The notes under the pieces are model-generated. The model saw nothing but the letters and a program-made list of their open reading frames with translations, ran no database searches and was not told the origin of the DNA. 64,000 nt of DNA from Molossus alvarezi (Eukaryota > Chordata > Mammalia > Chiroptera > Molossidae): positions 43,524,001 through 43,588,000 of the forward strand of contig CM073887.1 in the NCBI GenBank assembly GCA_037176705.1, written 5' to 3'. Below, piece by piece: positions 23,301 to 34,115 of the stretch. A program made the position numbers and the translations under genes. Position 1 is the first letter of the stretch; the number at the start of each line of letters is the position of its first letter.

Positions 23301-25821
23301 CTCGTCCACACAACCTGGCACTGAGCCCACGTTCTGAGGGTCCTCCTGCCTTGCATCCCGGGCTGGGCTTCGAGCCCTACCATCTCCCCTTGGAGCTCCA
23401 TTGCCAAATGCTGGCCGGGGTGGCTCTGCTCTGCTGGGTGCACTTGATCTGCTGGGCAGAGTCTTCCAGGTTCTCACATCTTGTCCCAGCTGGTGGCACC
23501 TAATCCCAGGTCCCACCCTCCTAGCAGGCACCCCTGATACCTCAGTGGCCTGTTCCCGAGAAGGAACATTGGTTTTCCAATGCTGGGAAGCCTTGAGGAA
23601 GCACTGAATGTTTTGGTTTGTCACAAGGACTGGGGGCACCAACGATATTTGGTGTGCAGGGGCCAGGATGCCGAATGTCCTGTAGCCCGTGGGCCTGTCC
23701 CTCACAGGATGTGCAGTTCCACCCCGGATGCCACAGGTGTTACCGTTGCTGCATTTTATAATCGAGGAGACTGAAATCCAGGAGCAGAGGCCTTCCCCAT
23801 AGGCACAGGGCTTGGAGCAAATAAGCAGCCTTCTCCCAATGTCTGTCTCTTCCCACCCCCACCGTATCCCAGAAAGAATGAGATTGCTTCCCAACATTCA
23901 GGCTGCCTTGAGAATACCCTGCCTCGAGGTGAAGGGATGAACTGGGTAACCCCTCAGAGCTTCATCAGTTCGGAAGGACAATCCCAGGGCCAGATACCCA
24001 CCAGGCGCAATGGATGGAAAGTGACTCATTTCTTGGGAAAGGCCGAACCCCACATCCTAGTTTGTTCTGCCTCCGCATGGGGAGCTTTTCCTGGGCCAGG
24101 AGACAGGCCCCGACAGGACAGGCAGCCCCAGAAAATGTTGGGGACCCAGGGGTAAAGAGAATGCTTTACTGCTCTTTTGTCCGGCCATCAAGGATCAATG
24201 ATCTCTCTTCCCCTAATGACGGCAGCCTCCCATGCACCCCTGGCCTTCCCAAATACATATCGGAAGCCAACCCTCAGAGAGTTCCGAATTTAAGGGATGA
24301 GGGTGAAGGGATAAATTCCTACACGATAAACGGAGTCCGTTCCCCCTGGGTCCAGGGCTCTTTGTAAACCCTGCTCTGACCCTAGATAGTGCCCAGCCCA
24401 CCCTGGTCTCGAAGATGGAGGTTATGATTTCTGGCAAGGGATTCAGGGCAGCACCGCAAAGGCCGATGACGAGAGCGGTTCCCTGCGTCGCTGGGACGTG
24501 CATTTCGGGGCGGGCTGCTCCAGGCGGACAGGCATCAGCGGGACTTTCACCAGCATCCGTTGAGCAGCTTTGGTGCCAGGCCAGGTACCAGCTGCTGAGG
24601 ATGCGGAGATGAGACCCGGCCCCTGACGTGCCCCATTTCCAGTACCTGCCGTGGGGCCCTCCCTGGGGTTCGTTGGTCAGCGGTGCTCCCCTCCTGGCAT
24701 TAAGGGTACAGTAGAGCAGTGCGCCTCTCCAGGTGCCCCCTGGCGGCACTGACAGCAGAAACCCCCATGGAGGCTGAGAAAACCGGGAGGGGCAGTGGAA
24801 GTGGCCTCAATAGCAACCACGGCAGCCGCCACCAGGTTGTCTGAGTTCTCTGGCTGGTGGCGGTGGTCTGGGTGTTCTCCGGGCAGGAAGGACTGGAGTC
24901 GGGATGAGGTGACTGTCATGAGCTGAGACTGAGGGTCAGGGGCTTGTAGGATGGGGTGACAGCCGTTAGGAGAAACCATGGACAGTCATGCGGTGTGTGG
25001 GGGGTGGTCTGTGGGGGTAGGGGGTGTAGGGCAGAGAGGGAGTTGAGAGTCACAGAAATACTGCCTCGTTGAGAAAGCGTTCTGATGACCAGTGACCTGA
25101 GAGACGCCCGATCTGGAAGGCAAAAGAGTTTTGTTACGATGAGGAGGGTGGGAGCATGGATGGAGCTTTGGCCAAGGTGGGGGCAGGCCTCTTCCCGGGC
25201 CTCCAGGAGACCAGGCTTCAGCCCGCCCAGCCGGCAGCTCAGGTTGGCCCTGTCTCAAAGCCCCAACCAGCCATCGGGTCCCCAAAACACAGACCCAGGA
25301 AGGTTGACTGAGAATCTAAGAGAGGTGATGGTTACTGTCAGTCTCGGGAGCATCCAGATGAGGCAGAGAGAAGCCAGGACTATCAGGACCCCTGTGTTCC
25401 TGGGGGAGCGGCCAGGCCACCACGAGGACATGTGTTTCTGCCTGAGGTCATGCACCCTGCCAGTCAAGATGGACTTTCTCCCTGCCCTCAGCTTCTAGTC
25501 CTGGCTCCGTCCCTAACCAGAAGACTGACCGAGGGCACCCATGTCCTCAGACAGTCCAGCCATTCCTTCCTAACTCGGGGAGCCAAGGATTTCCGAGGCC
25601 CTCCCTGGGGTCAGCAGCCACAACAGAGGAGCCAGAGCCAGAACAGGAAAGCATGACTACCCAACTTACCCAGGAGTGCGTGGCTTCTAGGGCTGAAGAC
25701 AGTGACCGGCGGGGAGGGCCGCTTTTTCCAGTTCTCTTTGTCCTGGACGCATGAGACGCGCGGACAAGGAGGACCCTGCACCTGCTACATCTCAGCCCTG
25801 CCCAGTGTGTATCTGTGTCAC
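23301..25821. other. Intergenic, nothing recognised except one CTCF-like site
   Basis: GC-rich unique sequence without an exon or clear repeat. Short open frames here lack homology that I recognise. Confidence 0.45.
24733..24746 (-). promoter_or_regulatory. CTCF core motif match, reversed
   Basis: The minus strand reads CCGCCAGGGGGCAC, a typical strong CTCF form. It faces the forward match at 22893. Confidence 0.5.
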
Positions 25822-25834
25822 AGGAGCGTAGCGC

Positions 25835-25965
25835 CTTGTTCGACAGATAGGAGCACAGAGGTCCCGAGAGGTTGCGACCTGGCCCAAGGTCACGGGGCGA
25901 GTCAATGCACAGTCAGGCCTAGGACCCGGGTCCCCTGATTGCAGGCCCAGGCTGGCGCCAGGGCC
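25835..25965 (-). repeat. MIR relic
   Basis: 'gagcacagaggtcccgagag', 'cctggcccaaggtcacgggg' and 'gacccgggtcccctgatt' match a reversed MIR. Confidence 0.6.
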
Positions 25966-26019
25966 CGGCCGCCTGCTCTGCTCCCGTGGGCAGAGAGCGC
26001 GGGCAGGGAGGGCACGGTC

Positions 26020-26215
26020 CCAGCCTAATTAGAAGCTGTAGTGGAGCGGGGACATGGGGGGCCGTGCTCGCAGATTAGTGCCCCCTCCATAGATCATAGG
26101 CATGCCAAGGACATAATAAATAATCTGCCCAAAGGTTTTAAAGGTAAAAATCAGCAAACCATTAATAACGTTCCCGGCACCATACATCACGCTGAAATCT
26201 TCCCATTACCGCTCC
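26020..26215. promoter_or_regulatory. Candidate conserved non-coding element
   Basis: An island with several homeodomain-type cores (TAATTAG at 26028, ATTAGTG near 26075, TTAATAA near 26163) sits between GC-rich flanks. No repeat family fits. This is a guess from composition and motif density; conservation was not tested. Confidence 0.25.
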
Positions 26216-27984
26216 CTGAGCCGATGTGCCTTTTCTAGGCTTTTCCCCTCCCCTTCCAGTGTGTTCTGCTGCAGGCTGAAGCCCCTCCCCCAGCCTGCCT
26301 GAGCTGGGAGGTGGGCCTGTGGAACCTTTGCGGATTCCTGGAGCCAAGGAGAGGCTTCCCTTTCCTGGGACCCCTGTTTCTGTGTCTGCATTTCCTTTGG
26401 TGGGTGGCAGGGAGCCTGCCTACCTCTCCTTCTGGCTTTAAGTAGGAGTAGCTGTGGCCTACCTCTCTCTGAGGCCAAGGAGGTGTAATTAATTAATGCA
26501 ACAGGGTCACTTTAAATCAGAAAAGTGCTGATGCAGCACTTTCCAATTCCTGGTGTCCCTGAGCTCTGAGGAGACAGCAGCGGGCGGGGCCCAGGCTCCC
26601 AGATCTGGGTTCGCAGGTGTATAGTTTGAGGGTAACCTGTGGTCTCAAGCGAATCAAGAGCTGGAATGAGGAGAACGAGGGAGGGAGAAGCGAGGGCAGC
26701 AGACAGAGGGCTGTGACGTGGGGCGGCACCGGGACACCTGACAACGCAACGCGGCAGAAAGTCACCCCGGGTCTCCTCCGCAGCACGTGTGAGAGGCCTG
26801 GCCTTGTCACCGCTTCGGCCCCAGCTTTCTGTCAGAAAAGCAGTTCCTCTGCAGCGTCCACGTGCCCCGTCTGTGCATTCTTTGAAGGGCATGTGGCTGA
26901 GTAGCTCCTGCTCAGTTTCTCCGATGCAGAGCATACACCGACGACAGAAGAATTCCAGGCCAGCTAGTGTTCCCTCCCACAAAGGTCCCTTTATGGGACC
27001 ACCATAGGGGTATCTCTTGGCAGCGTGGGGAAGGGTGGGTGACCATGAGCTGGGTGACCCCAGACCAGCCCTTTCACTCCTCTGGGCCTGTTTCTTCACC
27101 GACAACATTCCTGGGGTCCCTCCCCACTCTGCCTGCTGGGCCGAGTCACTCCCCGACGGTCCCTCGCAGAGCAGTCATGCACTAGTGGTCCGAGAACCTC
27201 TGGGGTCGTCCTGGGTTGGGGCCTGGGACCTGCCAGCCTCAGCCCATTTTGACCTTGACTAAGACACACACCTCTCCATGGCTCGGGCTTCTGTTCCAGT
27301 GCCCCCTCCCCCCACGTGGGAGTGGCACCGCTCAGTTTACAAAGCCCGGCCTGGCTTCCTTGGGCCCTCAGACCACCCAGGGAAGAAGCAGGGTAAAAGC
27401 GGCCCCTCCCATTCGATGGATGGGGAAACAGGTGGGGAAGGGTGAATGGGAGGGATGGAGAAATCCTCTGGCAAAAGGCCTCTTGGGCAGGACCCTCAGG
27501 TTGTGACAGCCAGTAGCAGCGGCTTCTCGAAGAGCCCGAGGAGACCTGCTGGACAAGGACAGTCCCTCTCCACGGATGAAGTGCCGGCCCCCAAGCATCC
27601 TGGGGTTTGGAGCAAACCACACACCCTCTGAGCCAGAACTCAACTAGGAATCACATTTCACAAGGAAGACTCAAACCCCAAGCCTGTGGGTTCCATCCCA
27701 AGTGCCTGCTCAGGGTGAATTGAAACAGGGCCCCGGCAGTCAGAGAGGAGGTTGGGCCCCAGGACCACCAAATGTGCCGGCCTCTCTCTCCCTCAGCAGC
27801 AGGCCCAGCATCCTCCCAGGCTGGTGGGATGTCCCAGGACCAGGCCACCTCATCCGCCTGGGTCCCGGGGAAGCCTCCTTCTAGTGGAGGGGCCCCAGGG
27901 GTACATAGGTAGATCTCGAAGGCCCCTTTGGCAGACCCCCTCTGTCGTGCCTTCTTTGTACCTACAGTTTGCCCGTCTGCCACA
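26216..27984. other. Intergenic with one weak MIR piece
   Basis: GC-rich sequence. 27035-27110 ('gagctgggtgaccccagacc', 'cactcctctgggcctgtttc') is a short sense MIR piece. Nothing else is recognised. Confidence 0.5.
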
Positions 27985-28155
27985 CCCTACTTACTAACTG
28001 TGTAATTTGGGGCAAGTTACCAAAGCCTGTGAGCCTCAGTTTACCCATCTATGACAATGGGCCTAATACCCACCTGCCTCAGTGTCTGTGAGAAGGAGGT
28101 GGTGTAATAAGTGTGGACACATGCCATAGCAAATATTGAGTAAATAAGTTATCAT
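27985..28155 (+). repeat. MIR relic
   Basis: 'taatttggggcaagttacca', 'gagcctcagtttacccatct' and 'caatgggcctaatacccacc' follow a sense MIR clearly. Confidence 0.75.
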
Positions 28156-29730
28156 TGCTTAAGAGGTATAGAAAGCTCCTGGCATACAGCCGGGCAAAGA
28201 AGGCCCATTCGAACCCGAAAGGAGTCAACTGGGAAGGGTTTCACAAAAGGGATAGCCTTTGATCGGCACTTTGAAGAAACACCAGGGTTTTGACCTGGAG
28301 GAGTAGGGAGCTGGGCTGGGGAGATTCCAGGGGAGGAGGCAGAAGCGTCAAAGCCCAGAGGTTTAGGGAGGGTCCAGCTTAACCAAACACAGGCATGTGG
28401 GGGGAAGGGGGACATGTTGGCCTAGAGGCCCGGCTCCAAAAGGCCTCCTCCTCGTGCTGGGCTATGTCCACAGCCCAGGCATCAATTCTGATGATAGAAT
28501 GCACTTTGCCACCAGCTTTCCTGAGAGACTCTGGCTTCCCTCAACCCCCTGTCACTATGACAGACCCTCGGCCCCCTCTCAGGCCTTGATGGATGGTCCC
28601 CACACTGGATTTCATACATCTCCGTCTTCCCCAGAAGCTGTGACACGAGTAATTGGTGTCATCTCTGTTGATTACATGCCAAATGCTGACAAAACAGTCC
28701 ATAACAGTGAGCGCTGTGCACTGCCCTTGACTGTGTGGGCGAGGGAGCTGCTGGGAACCGACCCATCGTGGGCCCCCCAGCTCTCTGGGGTAACCCAGGG
28801 AGAGGCAGCTGGCCCAGCTGGACCAGTTGGGAGCAAATGCAAAAGTATCCTGGCCCCAACCTGGAGAATGTGTTAGAATCTTTCTAACCTGATGCAGCTC
28901 AGTGTTCAGGATCCAGGATGTTCCCCAAGGCTGCACCTGGCGTCTGACACATACCTCTCTGATCAGTGCAGCCCATGGCTGCTCTGCATCCTGGGGACAT
29001 GGAGGTGGAGACCTTTGAAGGTGCCCCGGCTCCTGCCGGCAAAGCTGCTACCTTTCCCCGACGCGGATGATGCAGCTAAGGTTCAATGAGTTGTACCTAC
29101 AGATGCAGATTGAGGTGTGGGCGAGGGGCGCTGCTTGAGAGCCAGGTGGGGTGGGGGACTTAGGAGGGTAAAAGTCAGGTCACCTGCTCATGACCAGGTC
29201 ACCTGCATTTGGCCAAGTCCAATCTGGCCTCGCTGGGGCCTTGACCCTTCTGACCTCCAGAGTGGAGAGGGGGTGGAGTGGCCTCTCAAACCTCTGATCT
29301 TTCTCAAGAGGAGGGCAGCCCCACCCACAGCACATGGCTCAGCAGAGAGGCCCGTGGTGAACCAGGAACACACACAAGGGCCCTCCCAGATGTTACAGAG
29401 AGAAACACCTCCCACTCCGCACCACCCGATTCCCAGCCCAAGTTCAACAGAGAGAAACAGGGTCAGCTGAAGATTGCCTGGGGACTGTGTGAAACGTCCA
29501 TTTCTCTTGATAACTAAAACCTGCCCCTTAAATAAAGACAAAACATCAAACAGCTGGATGCATGGGCCATATCCCAGTGGCCTCCGTCTAGGGCCTTCCG
29601 TAACTGGCCCTGTCTGGCACGGTGAAGAGCTCTGGGAAGAGGCCCCCTGCTGGGGAAGGCAGCCATTGTCTTACTCTGAACTCTCTCCCTGAATACTGGA
29701 CAATAAGTGGCCTTTGGCTTCCGTATCAAA
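28156..29730. other. Intergenic, nothing firmly recognised
   Basis: 28170-28370 resembles an old LINE fragment but cannot be assigned. The rest is unique sequence with short chance open frames. Confidence 0.45.
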
Positions 29731-29740
29731 AACATTTTGG

Positions 29741-29980
29741 CCCGGGCCAGTTTCCCAAAGGTTAGAGCGTCGGCCGGAAGACCAGAGAGACCCGGGTTCA
29801 GTTCCCGGTAAGGGCACGTACCTTGGTTGCAGTTTGTTCCGGCCTCGATTGGAGGTGAGGTTGGCAACCACTCGATGTGTCTCTCTCACATCGATGTTTC
29901 TCTCTCTCTCTTCCCCCCTCTCTCCTTCCCACTCTATCTGAAGATAAACGCGAAAATGTCCTCGGGTGAGGATTAAAAAA
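29741..29980 (+). mobile_element. VES-type SINE, GTGAGGATT-tail class
   Basis: The tRNA-like head with B box 'gggttcagttcccggtaagg', CT-rich body, 'tatctgaagataaacgcg' and 'gggtgaggattaaaaaa' are present. The exact flanking duplication AACATTTTGG lies at 29731-29740 and 29986-29995. Confidence 0.94.
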
Positions 29981-30431
29981 ACCCCAACATTTTGGTATTC
30001 TGTTTGTTATTATTATTATTACTATTGTCATTATTTGCTCCTCCCATACAACAGCTGGTGACCGTGCTTAGCTCTCACGGTGACAGCTGCGTCCGTGGCC
30101 CCCACCGCCTGCGTGCTGGGCTCCATGACGGGCCCTGTTGCAGATATCCCCTCTCTTCCGGCCCCATTTTACCTCCCTTCCCTGGTTCCTTTTCCCCTCA
30201 ACTTTCTTCCTTGTTTTATTTATCCTCTTACATTTTCTGCATTCTATAGGTTGCTTTAGGTCCTTTGCAGTATAAGGTGGTCTAAGCAATGGATAAACAG
30301 TCTCAGTACCAGTGGTCTAGGTTTTGTACAGGAAACAGGCAAATATTCCTCAAGGCTTATCAATGATCCCTAGACCACTCCTCCCGTGGTCTCCAACTGG
30401 GGCCTGGGGCAGGGGGTTGGCGGTTTGAGTA

Positions 30432-30785
30432 TACAGGGTTTGGCAAAAGTAGGTATATAGTTGTTTGTATAGAAAATAATACAATAATTAATAAATAATA
30501 ATACAAAAATAAACTCTGAGCCTGGGCGGTATGACTCAGTGGTTGAGCATAGACCCATGCACCAAGAGGTCGCCAGTTTGATTCCCAGTCGGGGTACATG
30601 CCCAGGTTGTGGGCCCAATCCCCAGTGGGGGGCATGCAGGAGGTGGCCAATCGATGTGCTCTGTCATCGATGTTTTTATCTCTCTCCTCTCCCTTCCTCT
30701 CTCTCTAAAATCAATAAAGAAAAAAAAAAACAACTCTGTGTTGTGTGTACTCACAACTGTAAACCTACTTTTGCCCCACCCTGTG
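30432..30785. mobile_element. Mariner-type miniature element (MITE), interrupted by a SINE
   Basis: Terminal inverted repeats of about 33 bp: the left end reads 'tacagggtttggcaaaagta' and the complement of the right end reads 'cacagggtggggcaaaagta'. TA dinucleotides flank it at 30430-30431 and 30786-30787, the target duplication of Tc1/mariner elements. Without the inserted SINE it is only about 140 bp and has no transposase, so it could move only with help from another copy. Confidence 0.85.
30519..30731 (+). mobile_element. VES SINE nested in the mariner MITE
   Basis: The head 'gcctgggcggtatgactcag', B box 'ccagtttgattcccagtcgg' and tail 'aaaatcaataaag' are present. The duplication AACTCTG at 30512-30518 and 30732-30738 shows insertion into the MITE, so the SINE is the younger element. 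Confidence 0.92.
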
Positions 30786-30787
30786 TA

Positions 30788-32006
30788 TTCTACACACATT
30801 TGCTCTATACCCAACTATACCCACCACCTGCCATGTGCCATAGACAGTATGGTGGCGGCGCTCAGGCACCTCAGCGGCCACCCCTAGCTAAGGGCAGAGG
30901 ACTTAGCCAGCAAGACAACTATGTCTAATGTTTGGCTAAACCCCAAGATGTTTGTCTATCTGCTGCTGTCAACAGTCAGTCCACCTGAGTGACTGGCAGG
31001 CCTGCCTGGGTGTCCTGTGAGCATCTGCTGCTCTGCACCTACTGGGGGTGTTGAAGAGCCCTCCTGCTTGGCACAGGACAGGCAGGGTAGCAGGAGAGTG
31101 AGCTCGAGGTGGCGGGGTCAGCTCTGTGGTCACCCTGGGAGCTGTGGGACACTTGCCTCCCTGACCCCAGAGGGCCGGAAGGCCTCTGCTCGGGTTAATG
31201 ATTCCCTGGCTGCACCTGCCCCACCCACAGGGAAGAGGGGTCCCTGGGGGGTTAGAGCAATGGGACTGCTGCCCTAAGGAGGGACAGCCGCCCTCCAGCC
31301 CTCCTTCCTGGGGCTCTGGGAACACCCCTAACCGCCCTGACACAGAGCAGTCTCCAGCCTGGCCCCTGGGACCTGCAGATCCTTCCTCGATCCCGCCTGG
31401 CCTGGGAGAGTCCCTGAAGCAGGCTCATTGTCCCACTCCTGCCACTTTTCCTCTGCCGCATTGTTCCCGTTATCAGCATCCTACACGCTTCAGCGGCTGC
31501 ACAGGAAAGCGTGGCTTCGCCCAGGCCGCTGCTGAGGCGGCTGACGGCCCAGGTGTCCCGCCGGCGGGGCTGCCCGCACAATCGGGTGCCCCCATGCCTG
31601 TCTCAGAGTCCCGGTCATCTGCCAGGGTGGTGGAGTGCCGGGTACGTGGCGCTGCTCTCTTTGGGACGTCTCAGTTCTTGGTGCTTGAGACTCTGGGCCC
31701 AGGCCCCTGCTTGCCAGCTATGATCACGGGAGGCACGGCAGTTTCGCCAAGTCTCTCCATCAGGGTCCCTGCACAGGCCAGGGTCTCTGTGTCGGTTTCC
31801 TTCCCCGCCAAGCGCAGGCCTGTCTGTTCTGTTGACAGGACCGAGTAAGGCTGAGGAAGTGAATGTGTGGAGAGTACTCTGCACCCGTTCCTGGGCCCTT
31901 TCCGAAGGGAACGTTACCTCAGAGGGGGCCTAATAAGTCCTTCACAGAGTTCTGGGGAGAAGGTCTGGGTGAAGGGAGAAGGAACACTGTTTTAGGTCTG
32001 CACTGG
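30788..32006. other. Intergenic, nothing recognised
   Basis: GC-rich unique sequence with chance open frames on both strands. No exon or repeat was identified. Confidence 0.45.
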
Positions 32007-32019
32007 GCTAGAATATTTT

Positions 32020-32285
32020 ATTTTTATTTTTATTATTTTTTAATCTTCAACCGAGGATATTTTTCCATTGATTTTTTTTTTTTTTTTTAGATAGAGTGGG
32101 AGGGAGGGAGAGAGAGAGAGAAACATCATTGTGAGAGAGACACATCAATTGGCTACTTCCCGAACTACCCAGACTAGGGCTGGGGATTGAACCCACAACA
32201 GAGGTATGCACCCTTGATGGGAATCAAACCCTCAACCCTTCAATTTGTGGGCCAATGCTCTAACCTCTGAGCCAGCTTGGCCAGG
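32020..32285 (-). mobile_element. VES-type SINE, reversed
   Basis: The reversed tail complement 'taatcttcaaccgaggatat', (GA)n run and head 'ctctgagccagcttggccag' are present. The exact duplication GCTAGAATATTTT lies at 32007-32019 and 32286-32298. Confidence 0.93.
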
Positions 32286-32298
32286 GCTAGAATATTTT

Positions 32299-33764
32299 TG
32301 ATGTCTTAGGAGAGCTGGGTGGTACAGTTTTAGCAAATAAATAAATATAAAAGGACATCCCATTTAATTTGAATTTCAGATAAAGAATAATTTGTAAAGT
32401 ATAAGTATGTCCCAGGCAATTTTTTTATACTAAAAAAATTACTCTTTGTCTGAGTTTCCAAATGAATTGAATGTCCTGTGTTCTATCTGGCAACCCTATC
32501 TAAGACCCCCTGGTGTGGTCCAGAATGCTGCAGGGAGGTCTTTGGGATGCTCGGACGGGATTAGGGAGACAGGTGTTCTTCCTGGGTCTGTCTCATTCCC
32601 TAGAGCTTCTCTGGAGCACCTTTTCCAGACTCTTCTAGAGAAGACCTGCAGGCTGGCCTCCAGTCCCCAGAGCAGCCGAGGTCATATGTTCCACCCAGTT
32701 CTCTTCGCAGCCTCCTCAGGTGGGGCCACCTGCTCAAGAGGTGCCGGTACATAGGGGGAAGCCCGCAGAGCTGGCCTGGTAATTAATCCAGGTGGATCAA
32801 GGAAAGAACCCTGACTGTGCCGCCCACTTTCTTTCTACCAGCGGGGGCATCTCGCCCTCTGCTGGCAGATAGAGATATGACAGCGTGTCTCATTCAAGGA
32901 TGGTCTCTGAACAGCCGGATGAACCTCATTTACCACCTGTCTTCAACTCACCTTTATCTGCTGTGGGAGAATCTGAATTGTAGCTTTTCTGCAAAGAATA
33001 AATTTACCCTCATGAATCTTTGTTGTTGAAAAACCCAATTTCTCTTACTCTAGCCAAGCAGGAACTCACAGAAAACAAAATACAAAGCTCACTCATTTTG
33101 TCTCCCAGAAGGAGTGAACTCAGAAACTTCTAGAAATAGAAGAGCACGCAACAGTGAATGAGGTAATGTCTCCCCGTGTCATTAATAGTGGTGGGAGTGT
33201 CAGGATGGGATGACCACAGTGAAGGGCCTCTTAGCCCCTCTTGACCCCGCGCCCGAGGGCAGGCAGGATACCATTATCTCGTTTACTGCCCCAGGAACTC
33301 AGTCCTAAAGCCGCTGGTTTGCGTAGTTCACTCTTTGCTGTTCCCTTCCGTGACATGGGTAATTAGATGCTTCCTGTGATCCCCTTCTGTTTTAGCTCAA
33401 GACAATGCCAAGTGACCAGGAATCTCAGGACAAGATTCTCTGCACTCCACTCAAAAGACCAGTGACACCCTTTCTCCAAGTTCCAGCCAACGGGTGTGCT
33501 GAGAAGAGTCGCACACCTCCAGCCAAAGAGCAGTCTTACTTCATGTACTGAATACAGGAATAGAAAAATGACATAGTTATGATTTAATATGGCTGCAAGG
33601 ATTCATGACATACAGACAGGTCAGACCAGTGTTTCATGGGGACCTCAACAATTTGGGAACTTCTTAAAGGAAAATAATGGTAAATTGGGTATGTACCACT
33701 AGACTCAAAAGTGAATATTTATTTAGAATGAGTAAACGGATTGCAACACATTGCATATTTTAAT
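32299..33764. other. Intergenic, nothing recognised except one CTCF-like site
   Basis: AT-moderate unique sequence. A CTCF core match lies at 32852-32865. Confidence 0.45.
32852..32865 (-). promoter_or_regulatory. CTCF core motif match, reversed
   Basis: The minus strand reads CCAGCAGAGGGCGA, matching the core except for the last base. Confidence 0.4.
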
Positions 33765-34115
33765 AGAATTCATTTTTTAGAACAGTTTTAGATTCTTAGC
33801 AAAATAGAGGTGCAGAGATTTCTCATACACACCCTGCACACACAGGCACAGCCTCGCCATTATCAACACCCCCCACCAGAGAGGTACATGTGTTACAGTC
33901 AGTGAACCTACATTGGCCCATCACTATCACCGAGTCCGTGGCTTACATTTGGGTCACTCTTGGTGTTGCACATTCTGTGGGTCTGGACAAATGTATAATG
34001 ACAGGTACCCACCACAATAGTATCATACAGACAGTTTCACTGCCCTAAAAATCCTCTGTGCTCCACCTCTTCACTCTTCCCTCCTCCTAATCCTAGCAAC
34101 CAATGATCTTTTGAC
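33765..34115 (-). repeat. Old L1 3' UTR, reversed
   Basis: Phrases such as 'aacagttttagattcttagc', 'ccattatcaacaccccccac', 'gaacctacattggcccatca' and 'cactgccctaaaaatcctct' match the complement of an L1M 3' UTR. Confidence 0.75.

Noticed and set aside
23205..23897. 230-codon minus-strand open frame
   Set aside because: It runs through a MIR relic and shows no domain.
28170..28370. Possible old LINE fragment
   Set aside because: The resemblance is vague and no firm family phrase could be matched.
31198..31848. 216-codon open frame
   Set aside because: GC-rich chance frame overlapping other frames on both strands; no homology recognised.
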